Shown: positions 1 to 10,859 of the stretch, piece after piece
Numbering within the stretch: position 1 is the first letter of the stretch
Layout: each line of letters begins with the position of its first letter
Origin: Theodoxus fluviatilis
Taxonomy: Eukaryota; Mollusca; Gastropoda; Cycloneritida; Neritidae
Direction of reading: 5' to 3'
Length of the DNA stretch: 50,000 nucleotides
Assembly (NCBI GenBank): GCA_034096865.1
Contig: JAWQFJ010001237.1
Location: 1-50,000 of the forward strand
Translations under genes and position numbers: made by a program
The notes under the pieces: generated by a model
Database searches by the model: none
Told to the model about the DNA's origin: nothing
Seen by the model: only the letters and a program-made list of their open reading frames with translations

Positions 1-236
1 ATATAGCCGCGGTCCGAGGGTCGTTCCCTTTGCTGTGAAGCTATTATCAGCAACCAAGTACGAGGTCACATGACTTGCTATCACGTGATCAGTGACGCGT
101 CAGTGCAAATGGCGATCAGCTCTGTTTACATTTCGGCGAAGTTTTCGATCGGTATTTCTGGTGTTTTTTGTCGTTGTGCAATGTGACTTTCTGTGCACGA
201 CTCTTTCGCGGCACATGAGTCATGAATAGGGATGAT

Positions 237-1041
237 ATGAATCGTTTTTAGTACGAAATCCCGACAGATGGTGAAGCTAGCGAGGATGGAAGTACCGTAG
301 CGATGAAGAAGGAAATCTCGACTTGAGTGAAGAAGATGATTCGTCGGAGTGGGACTCTGAGACTGACAGATCCGATGAGGATGCTCAACCCAGCACCTCG
401 AGTGGGCGTGGTCGAACTCGTCAACGTGTTAGTTCTCGACGTGGAAGATTTCGTCGAGATTCCCCGCGACTCCGTGCATTCGATCAGACATTCGATGTGC
501 ACATCTCGAAAGAAGACCACGTGTACGAAGGGAAGCACGTACCCACCAAATTCCCCCCTCTGGATGCTCTCCCAGTGGACTTTTTTGATCTAGTGTTCCC
601 TCAAGATGCCACCGATCTTCTCATTGAGCAAACTAATTTGTATGCTCGACAGAAGCGTGCTGAATGGGACTATGACACAAGCCCAGTGGGAATGAGAGCT
701 TTCATCGGCATGCTGTTTTTCATGGGGATCCATCGCCTGCCAGAGATGAACCATTATTTTTCCACCCACTGGGTGCTACGTGTACCGGAGTTCACTGCAA
801 GATTCACGTGGCGAAGATGATGGCAGCTATGGAGCAATCTGCACCTGGCAGACAATGAAGCTCCAAGATCTGGAGACCCACATTATGACAAGCTGTGGAA
901 GGTGAGGCCTCTCTTTCACCTACTCCTGAGAGCATTTCAGGAGAAGTTCTACATAGACCAGAACACTTCTGTTGATGAGATTATAATAAAAGGGAAGGGC
1001 AGGAACCCGATCAAGCAGTACAGGAGAGGGTCAGTGTGCTG
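237..1041 (+). pseudogene. piggyBac-type transposase, 5' part, broken
   Basis: Remnant of a piggyBac (DDE_Tnp_1_7) transposase, the enzyme that cuts and pastes TTAA-flanked elements. An acidic Ser/Asp/Glu-rich N-terminus is followed by the domain start (around DLVFPQDATDLLIEQTN and MRAFIGMLFFMGIHRLPEM), then, after an in-frame TGA at 818-820, by SVDEIIIKGKGRNPIKQY. This last motif resembles the piggyBac block carrying the first catalytic Asp. The other catalytic Asp residues and the C-terminal Cys-rich domain are missing; coding similarity ends near 1041. Further damage: an in-frame TAG at 249-251 just after the probable ATG at 237, and a frameshift near 297. The only intact open segment is 323-817. 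It cannot make a working transposase. Family assignment is by motif recognition. Confidence 0.8.
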
Positions 1042-2125
1042 AATTTTCATATGTAAAGTTGTATCTCAAATATTGCTCACTAGTCTTGATTGTGTTTTTT
1101 CTTGCTCAGATGGGTTCTCAAAGCTTGTCTGATATGTCAGAATTTATTCCTGGGAATTTTCTGAGTGTAATTTGTAGGTTTTAGTATCATTACTAAATTT
1201 TTCATCAATTTTCAGGATACATTTTTTCAATCATTGCATGCAAATGAGCTTGTTTAGGAAAAGTTGATTTTGTGTTCAATGTGTACCCAGTCCTTTTTCC
1301 TACCATAGACTGTACAGTTTTGCCTACTTTGCTGCATTGTAAGCAGTTGGGATTTTTTTCCCCAGATGTACCTGATAAGACCCAAAAATGCGGAAATACA
1401 CATGCTTGGCTTAGAATTTTTCTGTTTGTCTCAGGTGTGTCTTTTCTGCTCAAATAGACATCCAAAGTGTGCCTGATGTGTCAGAAGTCATTTCTGGAAA
1501 ATTACAAGACATCATTTGTAGTTTTTGAATAGTTACTTATGATGTTTCTTTGTGTTTGCCCCCCTAAACACATGGCAAATTTTGAGTTACTGCCCTTGTA
1601 TGCAAATGAGGTTGTTTAGGAAAAGTTGATTTTGTGTCCAATGTGTACCTTGTCCTTTTTCCTACCATAGACTGTACATTTTTGCCTACTTTGCTGCATT
1701 GTAAGTAGTTGGGAAATTTTTTCCCAGATGTACCCGATAAGACCCAAAAATGCGGAAATACACATGCTTGGCTTAGAATTTTTCTGTTTGTCTCAGGTGT
1801 GACTTTTCTGCTCAAATAGACTCCCAAAGTGTGTCTGATATATCAGAAGTCATTTCTGGAAAGATTCATGTTGTTATATGTAGTTTTATTATTTTTGCTG
1901 TTTTTTATCCATAAATTTTCACCAAAAAATCTAGAAAAATTTAGAGTTACTGCCCTTGTATGCAAATGAGCTTGTCCAGAAAAAGTTCATTTTGTATTCA
2001 GTATCTGCCCTGTTCATTTTACTTTAATAAAATGTATAGTTTTATACACTTCAGTGTTCTGGTTGTTTTTTAATATTTTTTCTCCTGAACTCACCAATAT
2101 TTTCACAAAAGTTGGAAATAGTTAC
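1040..2125. repeat. 361-bp tandem repeat in the tail of the piggyBac element
   Basis: Three diverged direct copies. The landmark TGCAAATGAG lies at 1239, 1601 and 1961, giving a period of 360-362 bp. The copies start near 1200, 1561 and 1921 (the last incomplete), and 1090-1200 resembles the tail of a preceding copy. They occupy the place where the rest of the transposase should be. The first two copies keep similar open segments on the minus strand (around 1205-1465 and 1564-1827), probably because they are duplicates; nothing supports a protein. Confidence 0.75.
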
Positions 2126-2130
2126 GGAAG

Positions 2131-2142
2131 TGTAAGGGTTAA
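2131..2142. mobile_element. Right end of the piggyBac element with TTAA target
   Basis: The sequence TGTAAGGG abuts TTAA at 2139-2142. PiggyBac elements insert at TTAA and commonly end in a terminal repeat that reads CCCT inward from the TTAA, as here on the reverse strand. The left end is outside the window, so the matching repeat cannot be checked. Confidence 0.55.
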
Positions 2143-2467
2143 CTAAAGAAACAATCTGCCCAGTCTCGAGAGTAACCTCCCCTCCAAGCCATAGCTAAGT
2201 GCATACACAGCAGCTCATATGTTTTTTGGGGTGTCTGCACTGACTGCGGTGTCCATGTTTGGCTCGAAGGGTGTTGGTTGTTTTTTCACACGAGCTTCAT
2301 GAGAGTTGGTAATAGGAGTGTGACAGTCCAGTACGTGTTGGGCGTTGTTCATTTGAGTGGCTTTTCAAGAAAGTTGTTCTGTTTTGCTTGAGAGTGAGGG
2401 GTTCTGGAGTAGAGGCTTTATATGGCACTCACAATGCCTGACTGCCTGCCTCTCTTGTTGGCTGCAG

Positions 2468-2607
2468 GAGATCCACCGCATGGCCATCAGTGCTCTGGCA
2501 GAGCTGACGGCGAGAAGTGTGGAACAGTTCCACAAGGCGGGGGAGCTGATCCTGTTGCAGAAAGACTCAGACACTCCCATCCTGAACCGCACCCGCAGTC
2601 TGTCCAG
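2468..2607 (+). CDS. FAM114A-like protein, internal exon (first visible)
   Basis: Coding exon of a FAM114A1/A2-like gene. It sits between a CTGCAG acceptor and a GTGTGT donor, enters in phase 0 and leaves in phase 2. It encodes 46 residues starting EIHRMAISALAELTARSV and ending near ILNRTRSLS. Together with the exons at 3227, 3866 and 9370 it gives one uninterrupted 118-residue C-terminal reading frame. From memory, family members are cytosolic, Golgi-associated proteins linked to Rab2; the biochemical role is not settled. Upstream exons, including the family's N-terminal domain, lie left of the window, beyond the piggyBac remnant, which would then sit in an intron. The assignment rests mainly on the C-terminal motif in the last exon. 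The exon structure is more certain than the name. Confidence 0.75.
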
Positions 2608-3226
2608 GTGTGTCATCTCTATGGGCTTCCCCGGTGTTTACTCAATAGAAACCAGTGTCCAACATATGGTTCTTGTAAAATTGACTTCAGGGGAAAAGTG
2701 CTACATATTTTTCTGTTTTAACTCTTACCTAATATAAGGCAGTGTTGGGATTTTGTTTTTCTCAATTAATTGTATGTTTTCATGAACCTTCCTAGAAATT
2801 TAGTACTTTTAGCACATTAAGCCATCTTCAATTTTGATTGTGGTCTTGTATTTTACCGTTTTCCCCTGAAAATCCCACAATGAATGAAATCTCATAAAGT
2901 GGACAGTTGGTAGTTCACTCTGTCTCCTTCTTGGAAGATTTTTGTAGCATATGTTGCTTGTGTCCATGATGGGTTAATGTGCATGCATGTTAACTTTTAT
3001 TGGATATGGTGATGACTCTGTTTTGAAAATGTGAAAATGGGTTCATATATCATGAACATTGTCTTGAACTACATTTAAAATGAAGTTGATTTGGTCTGAT
3101 TATTGCCTTTCAGTTTCTCCAGATTTGATGAGCCTCTGACTTTGACGGGGTTAAAGTTGTGTTTGAACTCATGCTGCTGCCTTTGATAGGATATAGGGTT
3201 TCTCATGGATCAGTTTCCTGTTGCAG

Positions 3227-3299
3227 CCTCACCAAGGTTCTGTGCACTGAGATTGAGATGAGCTCCACCAAGTTCTGCAAGTGTCTCAACAAAGTGGCA
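3227..3299 (+). CDS. FAM114A-like protein, internal exon
   Basis: A 73-bp exon between TTGCAG and the donor GTATGT. It enters in phase 2 (completing a Ser codon) and leaves in phase 0. It encodes LTKVLCTEIEMSSTKFCKCL and a few more residues, an amphipathic helical-looking segment. Phase agreement with both neighbours supports the call. Confidence 0.75.
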
Positions 3300-3375
3300 G
3301 TATGTTTTTTCATTTGTATTGCACCATATTTCCCTTCTCAGAATGTGCTCATGGCGCGGCATTGTGAAATGAATA

Positions 3376-3600
3376 AGTCTTGAGGCCAGTTTTGAAGGCA
3401 GCTAAACGCGGAGCTGACCTTAGTGACTCAGGAAGCTGGTTCCACAGTCTGGGTCGCACAACAGTAAATGATCGATCGCCACAGTTTTTCAGTCTTGTTT
3501 GTGTGGTAGCCATGTGGACCCATTTCATCGCACATGGATGTTTGTTTGGACAGTTTGAATCCTCATTTGTTGTACCATACCTGACTTACACCAGGTGTTG
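3376..3600 (+). repeat. Interspersed repeat fragment (SINE/LINE-like)
   Basis: This intronic segment shares a recognisable core with the repeats at 38960-39240 and 41400-41660. When translated for comparison, all contain FHSLG or FHSFG followed about ten residues later by RSP. It is probably a dispersed repeat family; the class is not determined. Confidence 0.35.
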
Positions 3601-3865
3601 TTTTTTTTTCCAATGCTCAGTTTGAAAATGTGAAGTGATGCACAGTGGAGGCTTCTGGAACAACACCAGTATTCATGTATTTTCTCCATCTAATGTGTCA
3701 TTTGAAGACTAACACTGTTTGACATTGGAAAGACATGGGGATATGTCTGTTAGCAACATGTGTCAACTCCTTTGTTCCATTTGAGATAGTGACATGTACA
3801 GTTCGCCCAAATTGCCCCCTGTTCACCACTCAATTGCTGTCTAACAAATTAAATGTCAATTGCAG

Positions 3866-3922
3866 GAAAGGATGGAAAATGATGACGACATCAACCCTCT
3901 TGTGACCAACACGTACTTGGAG
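3866..3922 (+). CDS. FAM114A-like protein, penultimate exon
   Basis: A 57-bp exon between TTGCAG and the donor GTACGT, phase 0 on both sides. It encodes ERMENDDDINPLVTNTYLE, an acidic turn followed by the start of the conserved C-terminal helix. It joins in frame to the terminal exon 5.4 kb downstream. Confidence 0.78.
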
Positions 3923-4298
3923 GTACGTCTGCTTGCTAGTCTTGAACTCAGTTTTATTGTTTGTTGCATGTACACGCATGAAGTGTCATGCTCAGTGGCT
4001 ACATGTTGTCAGCTTGCATGAGTTAGTGCTTTAAGAAAGTGAGACTTCTAATATTTAAGACATTTTAAAAACTAACTTTCACTTCAGCAACATTGAGCAG
4101 ATGTTTCGTTCTCTCAACCCCAGAAAGTCAACACTTGATTACCTAAACATCAACAAAGTTACAAGATTACCTAAATGTCAACAAATTTATGTTATTTTTC
4201 CATAAGTCAAGAATGGAGAAATTATTATATACATAACAATACACTCCAGTGTTTTACACACCAGTTCTGACTGTACACTGTTGTGAAGGCTAGAAAGC

Positions 4299-5202
4299 TC
4301 TCTGTGCTGGTTGGCTGTGTCCCCTATTGCCTGCTCGCTGTGCTGGTTGGCTGTGTCCCCTATTGCCTGCTCGCTGTGCTGGTTGGCTGTGTCCCCTATT
4401 GCCTGCTCTCTGTGCTGGTTGGCTGTGTCCCCTATTGCCTGCTCTCTGTGCTGGTTGGCTGTGTCCCCTATTGCCTGCTCTCTGTGCTGGTTGGCTGTGC
4501 CCCCTATTGCCTGCTCTCTGTGCTGGTTGGCTGTGTCCCCTATTTCTCTGTGCTGGTTGGCTGTGTCCCCTATTGCCTGCTCTCTGTGCTGGTTGGCTGT
4601 GCCCCCTATTGCCTGCTCTCTGTGCTGGTTGGCTGTGTCCCCTATTGCCTGCTCTCTGTGCTGGTTGGCTGTGTCCCCTATTGCCTGCTCTCTGTGCTGG
4701 TTGGCTGTGCCCCCTATTGCCTGCTCTCTGTGCTGGTTGGCTGCGCCCCCTACTGCCTGCTCTCTGTGCTGGTTGGCTGTGTCCCCTATTGCCTGCTCTC
4801 TGTGATGGTTGGCTGTGTCCCCTATTGCCTGCTCTCTGTGCTGGTTGGCTGTGTCCCCTATTGCCTGCTCTCTGTGCTGGTTGGCTGTGTCCCCTATTGC
4901 CTGCTCTCTGTGCTGGTTGGCTGTGCCCCCTATTGCCTGCTCTCTGTGCTGGTTGGCTGTGCCCCCTACTGCCTGCTCTCTGTGCTGGTTGGCTGTGTCC
5001 CCTATTGCCTGCTCTCTGTGATGGTTGGCTGTGTCCCCTATTGCCTGCTCTCTGTGCTGGTTGGCTGTGTCCCCTATTGCCTGCTCTCTGTGCTGGTTGG
5101 CTGTGCCCCCTATTGCCTGCTCTCTGTGCTGGTTGGCTGTGCCCCCTACTGCCTGCTCTCTGTGCTGGTTGGCTGTGTCCCCTATTGCCTGCTCTCTGTG
5201 AT
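4299..5202. repeat. 36-bp minisatellite, left block (about 25 units)
   Basis: Tandem units of 36 bp with landmarks GTGCTGGTTGGCTGTG and CCCCTATTGCCTGCTCTC. Variants are TAT/TAC, GTC/GCC, and CTGG/ATGG. One unit near 4540 lacks 6 bp. Because 36 is a multiple of three and the unit has no stop in several frames, long spurious open frames run through it on both strands. It lies in the last intron of the FAM114A-like gene and continues at 6983 beyond an inserted transposon. Confidence 0.97.
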
Positions 5203-6982
5203 CAGGGTTCGTACAGGTCATGGAAAACCTGGAAAGTCATGGAATTTTATTTTTCATTTTCCAGGCCTGGAAAGTCATGGAATTTCAACTTAGGTCATGG
5301 AAAGTCATGGAATTTACGAAAGAATAAAAGATGTTTTCTAGGCTGTGCTTCGCGCGATACTCTCAATCTAATTTTAAACGCTGAGCACGTCAGGAAAACG
5401 TGCCCTTGCATCCCATTGGTTAATTCTGAAGGCTCGTGTGCCTTCTGCTTCCTGATTGGTTCTTTGGCTAGGTGACCTCGTTTCATTTCCATGCCGGTCC
5501 GGTCAGTTGGTTCAAACGAGGACAGAGTGAAAAGAGCTTGATTTGTTTGTGGTGCAGTGTTTCTTTGAGAATCAGATTATCATCATGCCTGGAAAGTGTC
5601 GCTTTCAAGACTCTTGGACAGGAGACCCTGAATACCGTGAGTGGGTCATGCGAGCGAGAGTGGATGGGATGGCAAAGTGCCGATTTTGTGAAAAAGACTT
5701 TGATGTAGCCTATCCAACATGGAAGCGGCAGCGTTGAAAAGCCACATGAAAGGTGTCGCGCATATAGGAAAAAGTATTGTAGAACTCGGGACCTTCAGCG
5801 ATCGAGTGCTAAATAGACGCCGCACGCGATGTTCGAAGAAATTTCATCAGACCGGAAGTGGCCGTCGGTTCGATAGAATCCACTTTTTCCAGGATTCGCA
5901 CATATCAATAACACTAAATACCAATGTAACATGAAAGATGAAAGTCTTTCTGAGTTGTCTAATTTTTTTTTAACTAGTGGTAGGATTCCGTGGTAATTTG
6001 TATCAAATCTTTGCGCTACTACAGAACTAGCCAAAATGCACTCGGCAATACCACTTCACTTTCATGGCTAATTGTGGACAATCCACAAAATATTGTGAAT
6101 AAAAACAAGAATGAAAGTTGTTTATGAAGCAGAAGGTTTCAAGAACATGTGTCGTGTAGTTTTGTGTTAATCCGTCTTATTTCCGCTGAGAACATACAAG
6201 CCGATTACGTAAAAAATACAGCCTCCGCCACTACCGACTCGCGGTGGCTTGACGGAGTTTGCATTTCGCGACTCGGGTTGGTCTCTTCTAAACACTCGTC
6301 CATGGAAGTTTCTCATTTGATCAAGTTGAACTTTACTACTCATTAGAGGAAAGATTGCTCTTTCGTTCGGTGTATGTTTGAACTTCCGGTGAAAATCGAA
6401 AGACGAGTTATGGATGAAAGTTCGAACGTCATCGGACATTTTGTTAAAATTTGCTCACTCCCGCTTTTTCGATCAATTTCGTACAGACACCCTCGGATTC
6501 TACAAGATTTCCCCCTTCCAACGCTATATTCGATGTTAATGTACGATGAATCTACTTTTTGTATAGCGCCCGGATTGTGCGCTTGAAAGGAGAAAACAGG
6601 CGGAAATTTTCAACCTGTTTGTGTGTACACGGACCGCAATGGCGTTGTGTAGACGCGTGCTCGATTACCACATTCAGCGTGCGTTAATCGTTGAAGCACC
6701 AGACAATTTGGGACAAAAGTATCATCATTTTAAGGAGTACTTGTTTGAAAATTTTCTGCATTTGTCAGTTTTTGAATCAATCTGCCGTAAATATAATAAA
6801 AAGAATTAGATTTTTTTTTACAACGGGTGTATTGTGCGTGAGTTTGGTCGTGCGCCATACACTTTTCTCTTTAAAATTGTCATGTATCACAGTATGCTAG
6901 GTCATGGAAAATGTTGTTGAAGGTCATGGAAAGTCATGGAAAAGTCATGGAATTTTGTATCTAAAAACCTGTACGAACCCTG
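5203..6982 (+). mobile_element. hAT-like DNA transposon, deleted copy
   Basis: Element with terminal inverted repeats: CAGGGTTCGTACAGG at the left and its complement CCTGTACGAACCCTG at the right. Both subterminal regions carry repeated GGAAAGTCATGGAA motifs. It sits inside the 36-bp minisatellite, with TGTGAT on both sides as an apparent target duplication. Compared with the related element at 31469-34066 (opposite orientation) it lacks the centre: sequence up to about 5760 matches one end and sequence after it matches the other. It is therefore a non-autonomous internal-deletion derivative. Confidence 0.85.
5585..5737 (+). pseudogene. hAT-like transposase N-terminal fragment
   Basis: Starts MPGKCRFQDSWTGDPEYREW and includes a CRFC zinc-finger-like pair followed by EKDF, as in BED-type fingers that recognise transposon ends. 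Relative to the copy at 33681 a short change after EKDF shifts the frame and ends it at 5737. The second half of the finger (the ALKSHMKGVAH region) is encoded in another frame. The catalytic part is deleted. Confidence 0.7.
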
Positions 6983-9356
6983 TGTGATGGTTGGCTGTGT
7001 CCCCTATTGCCTGCTCTCTGTGCTGGTTGGCTGTGCCCCCTACTGCCTGCTCTCTGGGCTGGTTGGCTGTGTCCCCTATTGCCTGCTCTGTGTGCTGGTT
7101 GGCTGCGTCCCCTATTGCCTGCTCTCTGTGCTGGTTGGCTATGTCCCCTACTGCCTGCTCTCTGGGCTGGTTGGCTGTGTCCCCTATTGCCTGCTCTCTG
7201 TGCTGGTTGGCTATGTCCCCTACTGCCTGCTCTCTGTGCTGGTTGGCTGTGTCCCCTACTGCCTGCTCTCTGTGCTGGTTGGCTGTGTCCCCTACTGCCT
7301 GCTCTCTGGGCTGGTTGGCTGTGTCCCCTATTGCCTGCTCTCTGTGCTGGTTGGCTATGTCCCCTACTGCCTGCTCTCTGTGCTGGTTGGCTGTGTCCCC
7401 TACTGCCTGCTCTCTGTGCTGGTTGGCTATGCCCCCTATTGCCTGCTCTCTGTGCTGGTTGGCTGTGTCCCCTATTGCCTGCTCTCTGTGCTGGTTGGCT
7501 GTGTCCCCTATTGCCTGCTCTCTGGGCTGGTTGGCTGTGTCCCCTATTGCCTGCTCTCTGTGCTGGTTGGCTATGTCCCCTACTGCCTGCTCTCTGTGCT
7601 GGTTGGCTGTGTCCCCTACTGCCTGCTCTCTGTGCTGGTTGGCTATGCCCCCTATTGCCTGCTCTCTGTGCTGGTTGGCTATGTCCCCTACTGCCTGCTC
7701 TCTGTGCTGGATGGCTGTGTCCCCTACTGCCTGCTCTCTGTGCTGGTTGGCTGTGCCCCCTATTGCCTGCTCTCTGTGCTGGTTGGCTGTGTCCCCTATT
7801 GCCTGCTCTCTGTGCTGGTTGGCTGCGTCCCCTACTGCCTGCTCTCTGTGCTGGTTGGCTGCGTCCCCTATTGCCTGCTCTCTGTGCTGGTTGGCTGTGT
7901 CCCCTACTGCCTGCTCTCTGTGCTGGTTGGCTGTGTCCCCTATTGCCTGCTCTCTGTGCTGGTTGGCTATGTCCCCTACTGCCTGCTCTCTGTGCTGGTT
8001 GGCTGCGTCCCCTACTGCCTGCTCTCTGTGCTGGTTGGCTGTGTCCCCTATTGCCTGCTCTCTGTGCTGGTTGGCTGTGTCCCCTATTGCCTGCTCTCTG
8101 TGCTGGTTGGCTGTGCCCCCTACTGCCTGCTCTCTGTGCTGGTTGGCTATGTCCCCTATTGCCTGCTCTCTGTGCTGGTTGGCTGTGTCCCCTATTGCCT
8201 GCTCTCTGTGCTGGTTGGCTATGTCCCCTACTGCCTGCTCTCTGGGCTGGTTGGCTGTGTCCCCTATTGCCTGCTCTCTGGGCTGGTTGGCTATGTCCCC
8301 TACTGCCTGCTCTCTGTGCTGGTTGGCTGCGTCCCCTACTGCCTGCTCTCTGTGCTGGTTGGCTGTGTCCCCTATTGCCTGCTCTCTGTGCTGGTTGGCT
8401 GTGTCCCCTATTGCCTGCTCTCTGTGCTGGTTGGCTGTGCCCCCTACTGCCTGCTCTCTGTGCTGGTTGGCTATGTCCCCTATTGCCTGCTCTCTGTGCT
8501 GGTTGGCTGTGTCCCCTATTGCCTGCTCTCTGTGCTGGTTGGCTATGTCCCCTACTGCCTGCTCTCTGGGCTGGTTGGCTGTGTCCCCTATTGCCTGCTC
8601 TCTGTGCTGGTTGGCTATGTCCCCTACTGCCTGCTCTCTGGGCTGGTTGGCTGTGTCCCCTATTGCCTGCTCTCTGTGCTGGTTGGCTGTGTCCCCTACT
8701 GCCTGCTCTCTGTGCTGGTTGGCTGTGTCCCCTATTGCCTGCTCTCTGTGCTGGTTGGCTATGTCCCCTACTGCCTGCTCTGTGCTGGTTGGCTGCGTCC
8801 CCTATTGCCTGCTCTCTGTGCTGGTTGGCTGTGTCCCCTATTGCCTGCTCTCTGTGCTGGTTGGCTGTGTCCCCTATTGCCTGCTCTCTGTGCTGGTTGG
8901 CTGTGCCCCCTACTGCCTGCTCTCTGTGCTGGTTGGCTATGTCCCCTATTGCCTGCTCTCTGTGCTGGTTGGCTGTGTCCCCTATTGCCTGCTCTCTGTG
9001 CTGGTTGGCTATGTCCCCTACTGCCTGCTCTCTGGGCTGGTTGGCTGTGTCCCCTATTGCCTGCTCTGTGCTGGTTGGCTATGTCCCCTACTGCCTGCTC
9101 TCTGTGCTGGTTGGCTGTGTCCCCTACTGCCTGCTCTCTGTGCTGGTTGGCTGTGTCCCCTACTGCCTGCTCTCTGTGCAGGTTGGCTGTGTCCCCTATT
9201 GCCTGCTCTCTGTGCTGGTTGGCTATGTCCCCTACTGCCTGCTCTCTGTGCTGGTTGGCTGTGTCCCCTACTGCCTGCTCTCTGTGCTGGTTGGCTGTGT
9301 CCCCTATTGCCTGCTCTCTGTGCTGGTTGGCTGTGTCCCCTATTGCCTGCTCTCTG
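6983..9356. repeat. 36-bp minisatellite, right block (about 66 units)
   Basis: Continuation of the 4299-5202 array after the hAT-like insertion, with the same unit. Two units near 8777 and 9065 are short by 2 bp, which shifts the spurious open frames. Larger blocks recur: the ordered variant string starting near 8101 recurs near 8425 (324 bp, nine units) and again near 8890. The final partial unit (CCTATTGCCTGCTCTCTGT) runs directly into the CTGCAG splice acceptor of the terminal FAM114A-like exon, so the array supplies its polypyrimidine tract. Confidence 0.96.
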
Positions 9357-9369
9357 TTGCTGTCTGCAG

Positions 9370-9456
9370 GCATCCAACAGCAGTGCCTACATCCAGGACG
9401 CCCTCCAGCTGCTGCTGCCAGTTCTCCAGCATGCCGCCATCATGCGAGCAGTCTAG
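9370..9456 (+). CDS. FAM114A-like protein, terminal exon with stop
   Basis: Follows GTCTGCAG, phase 0, and encodes ASNSSAYIQDALQLLLPVLQ plus eight residues ending MRAV, then TAG at 9454-9456. Together with the preceding YLE, the motif YLEASNS.(S/T).YIQDA.QLLLPVL matches what I recall of the FAM114A1/FAM114A2 C-terminus and is the main basis for the family name. The tail after the motif is shorter than I recall for vertebrates, and may be an early end or lineage variation. The gene is convergent with Nup58. Confidence 0.78.
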   Translation, partial: ASNSSAYIQDALQLLLPVLQHAAIMRAV

Positions 9457-9691
9457 CGCCGTCTTTCAGCACCATGGTCTTCACATCATGGACTGGCACC
9501 GCCAGCATCCAGCTTGGCAGACAGGATGCGTTTGCAGGCAGCAAGAAGCTGTGACCCCCATCACACATGCTGAGGAACCAAGCAGTGCACATTCTGCCAC
9601 AGGCATCGAGCCGACCCGGCGTTTTGGGACCATCTTGCATGTGGGAAGTTGGTTCAGTGGGATGTTTGTCTATCTGAAAAATCTGTCACTA

Positions 9692-10859
9692 CTGGTACTT
9701 GGTTTGGGAGTCTCTATCAGTACATGGCTTGGGAGTCACTACCAGTACATGGTTTGGGAGTCACTACCAGTACATGGTTTGGGAGTCACTACCAGTACAT
9801 GGTTTGGGAGTCACTACCAGTACATGGTTTGGGAGTCACTACCAGTACATGGTTTGGGAGTCACTACCAGTACATGGTTTGGGAGTCACTACCAGTACAT
9901 GGTTTGGGAGTCACTACCAGTACTTGGTTTGGGAGTCTCTACCAGTATATGGTTTGGGAGTCACTACCAGTACATGGTTTGGGAGTCACTACCAGTACAT
10001 GGTTTGGGAGTCACTACCAGTACATGGTTTGGGAGTCACTACCAGTACATGGTTTGGGAGTCACTACCAGTACATGGTTTGGGAGTCACTACCAGTACTT
10101 GGTTTGGGAGTCTCTACCAGTATATGGTTTGGGAGTCACTACCAGTACATGGTTTGGGAGTCACTACCAGTACATGGTTTGGGAGTCACTACCAGTACAT
10201 GGTTTGGGAGTCACTACCAGTACAAGGTTTGGGAGTCACTACCAGTACTTGGTTTGGGAGTCTCTACCAGTATATGGTTTGGGAGTCACTACCAGTACAT
10301 GGTTTGGGAGTCACTACCAGTACATGGTTTGGGAGTCACTACCAGTACATGGCTTGGGAGTCACTACCAGTACATGGCTTGGGAGTCACTACCAGTACAT
10401 GGTTTGGGAGTCACTACCAGTACATGGTTTGGGAGTCACTACCAGTACATGGTTTGGGAGTCACTACCAGTACATGGTTTGGGAGTCACTACCAGTACAT
10501 GGTTTGGGAGTCACTACCAGTACTTGGTTTGGGAGTCTCTACCAGTATATGGTTTGGGAGTCACTACCAGTACATGGTTTGGGAGTCACTACCAGTACAT
10601 GGTTTGGGAGTCACTACCAGTACATGGTTTGGGAGTCACTACCAGTACATGGTTTGGGAGTCACTACCAGTACATGGTTTGGGAGTCACTACCAGTACAT
10701 GGTTTGGGAGTCACTACCAGTACATGGTTTGGGAGTCACTACCAGTACATGGTTTGGGAGTCACTACCAGTACATGGTTTGGGAGTCACTACCAGTACAT
10801 GGTTTGGGAGTCACTACCAGTACATGGTTTGGGAGTCACTACCAGTACATGGTTTGGGA
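9692..10859. repeat. 25-bp minisatellite (about 46 units)
   Basis: Direct repeats of 25 bp with core GGTTTGGGAGTCACTACCAG followed by TACAT. A recurring variant pair (TACTTGG followed by GTCTCTACCAGTATATGG) appears near 9921, 10096, 10246 and 10521, spaced by whole numbers of units, which indicates block duplication. All three forward frames stay open over long stretches because three units make 75 bp; this is not evidence of coding. Confidence 0.97.
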
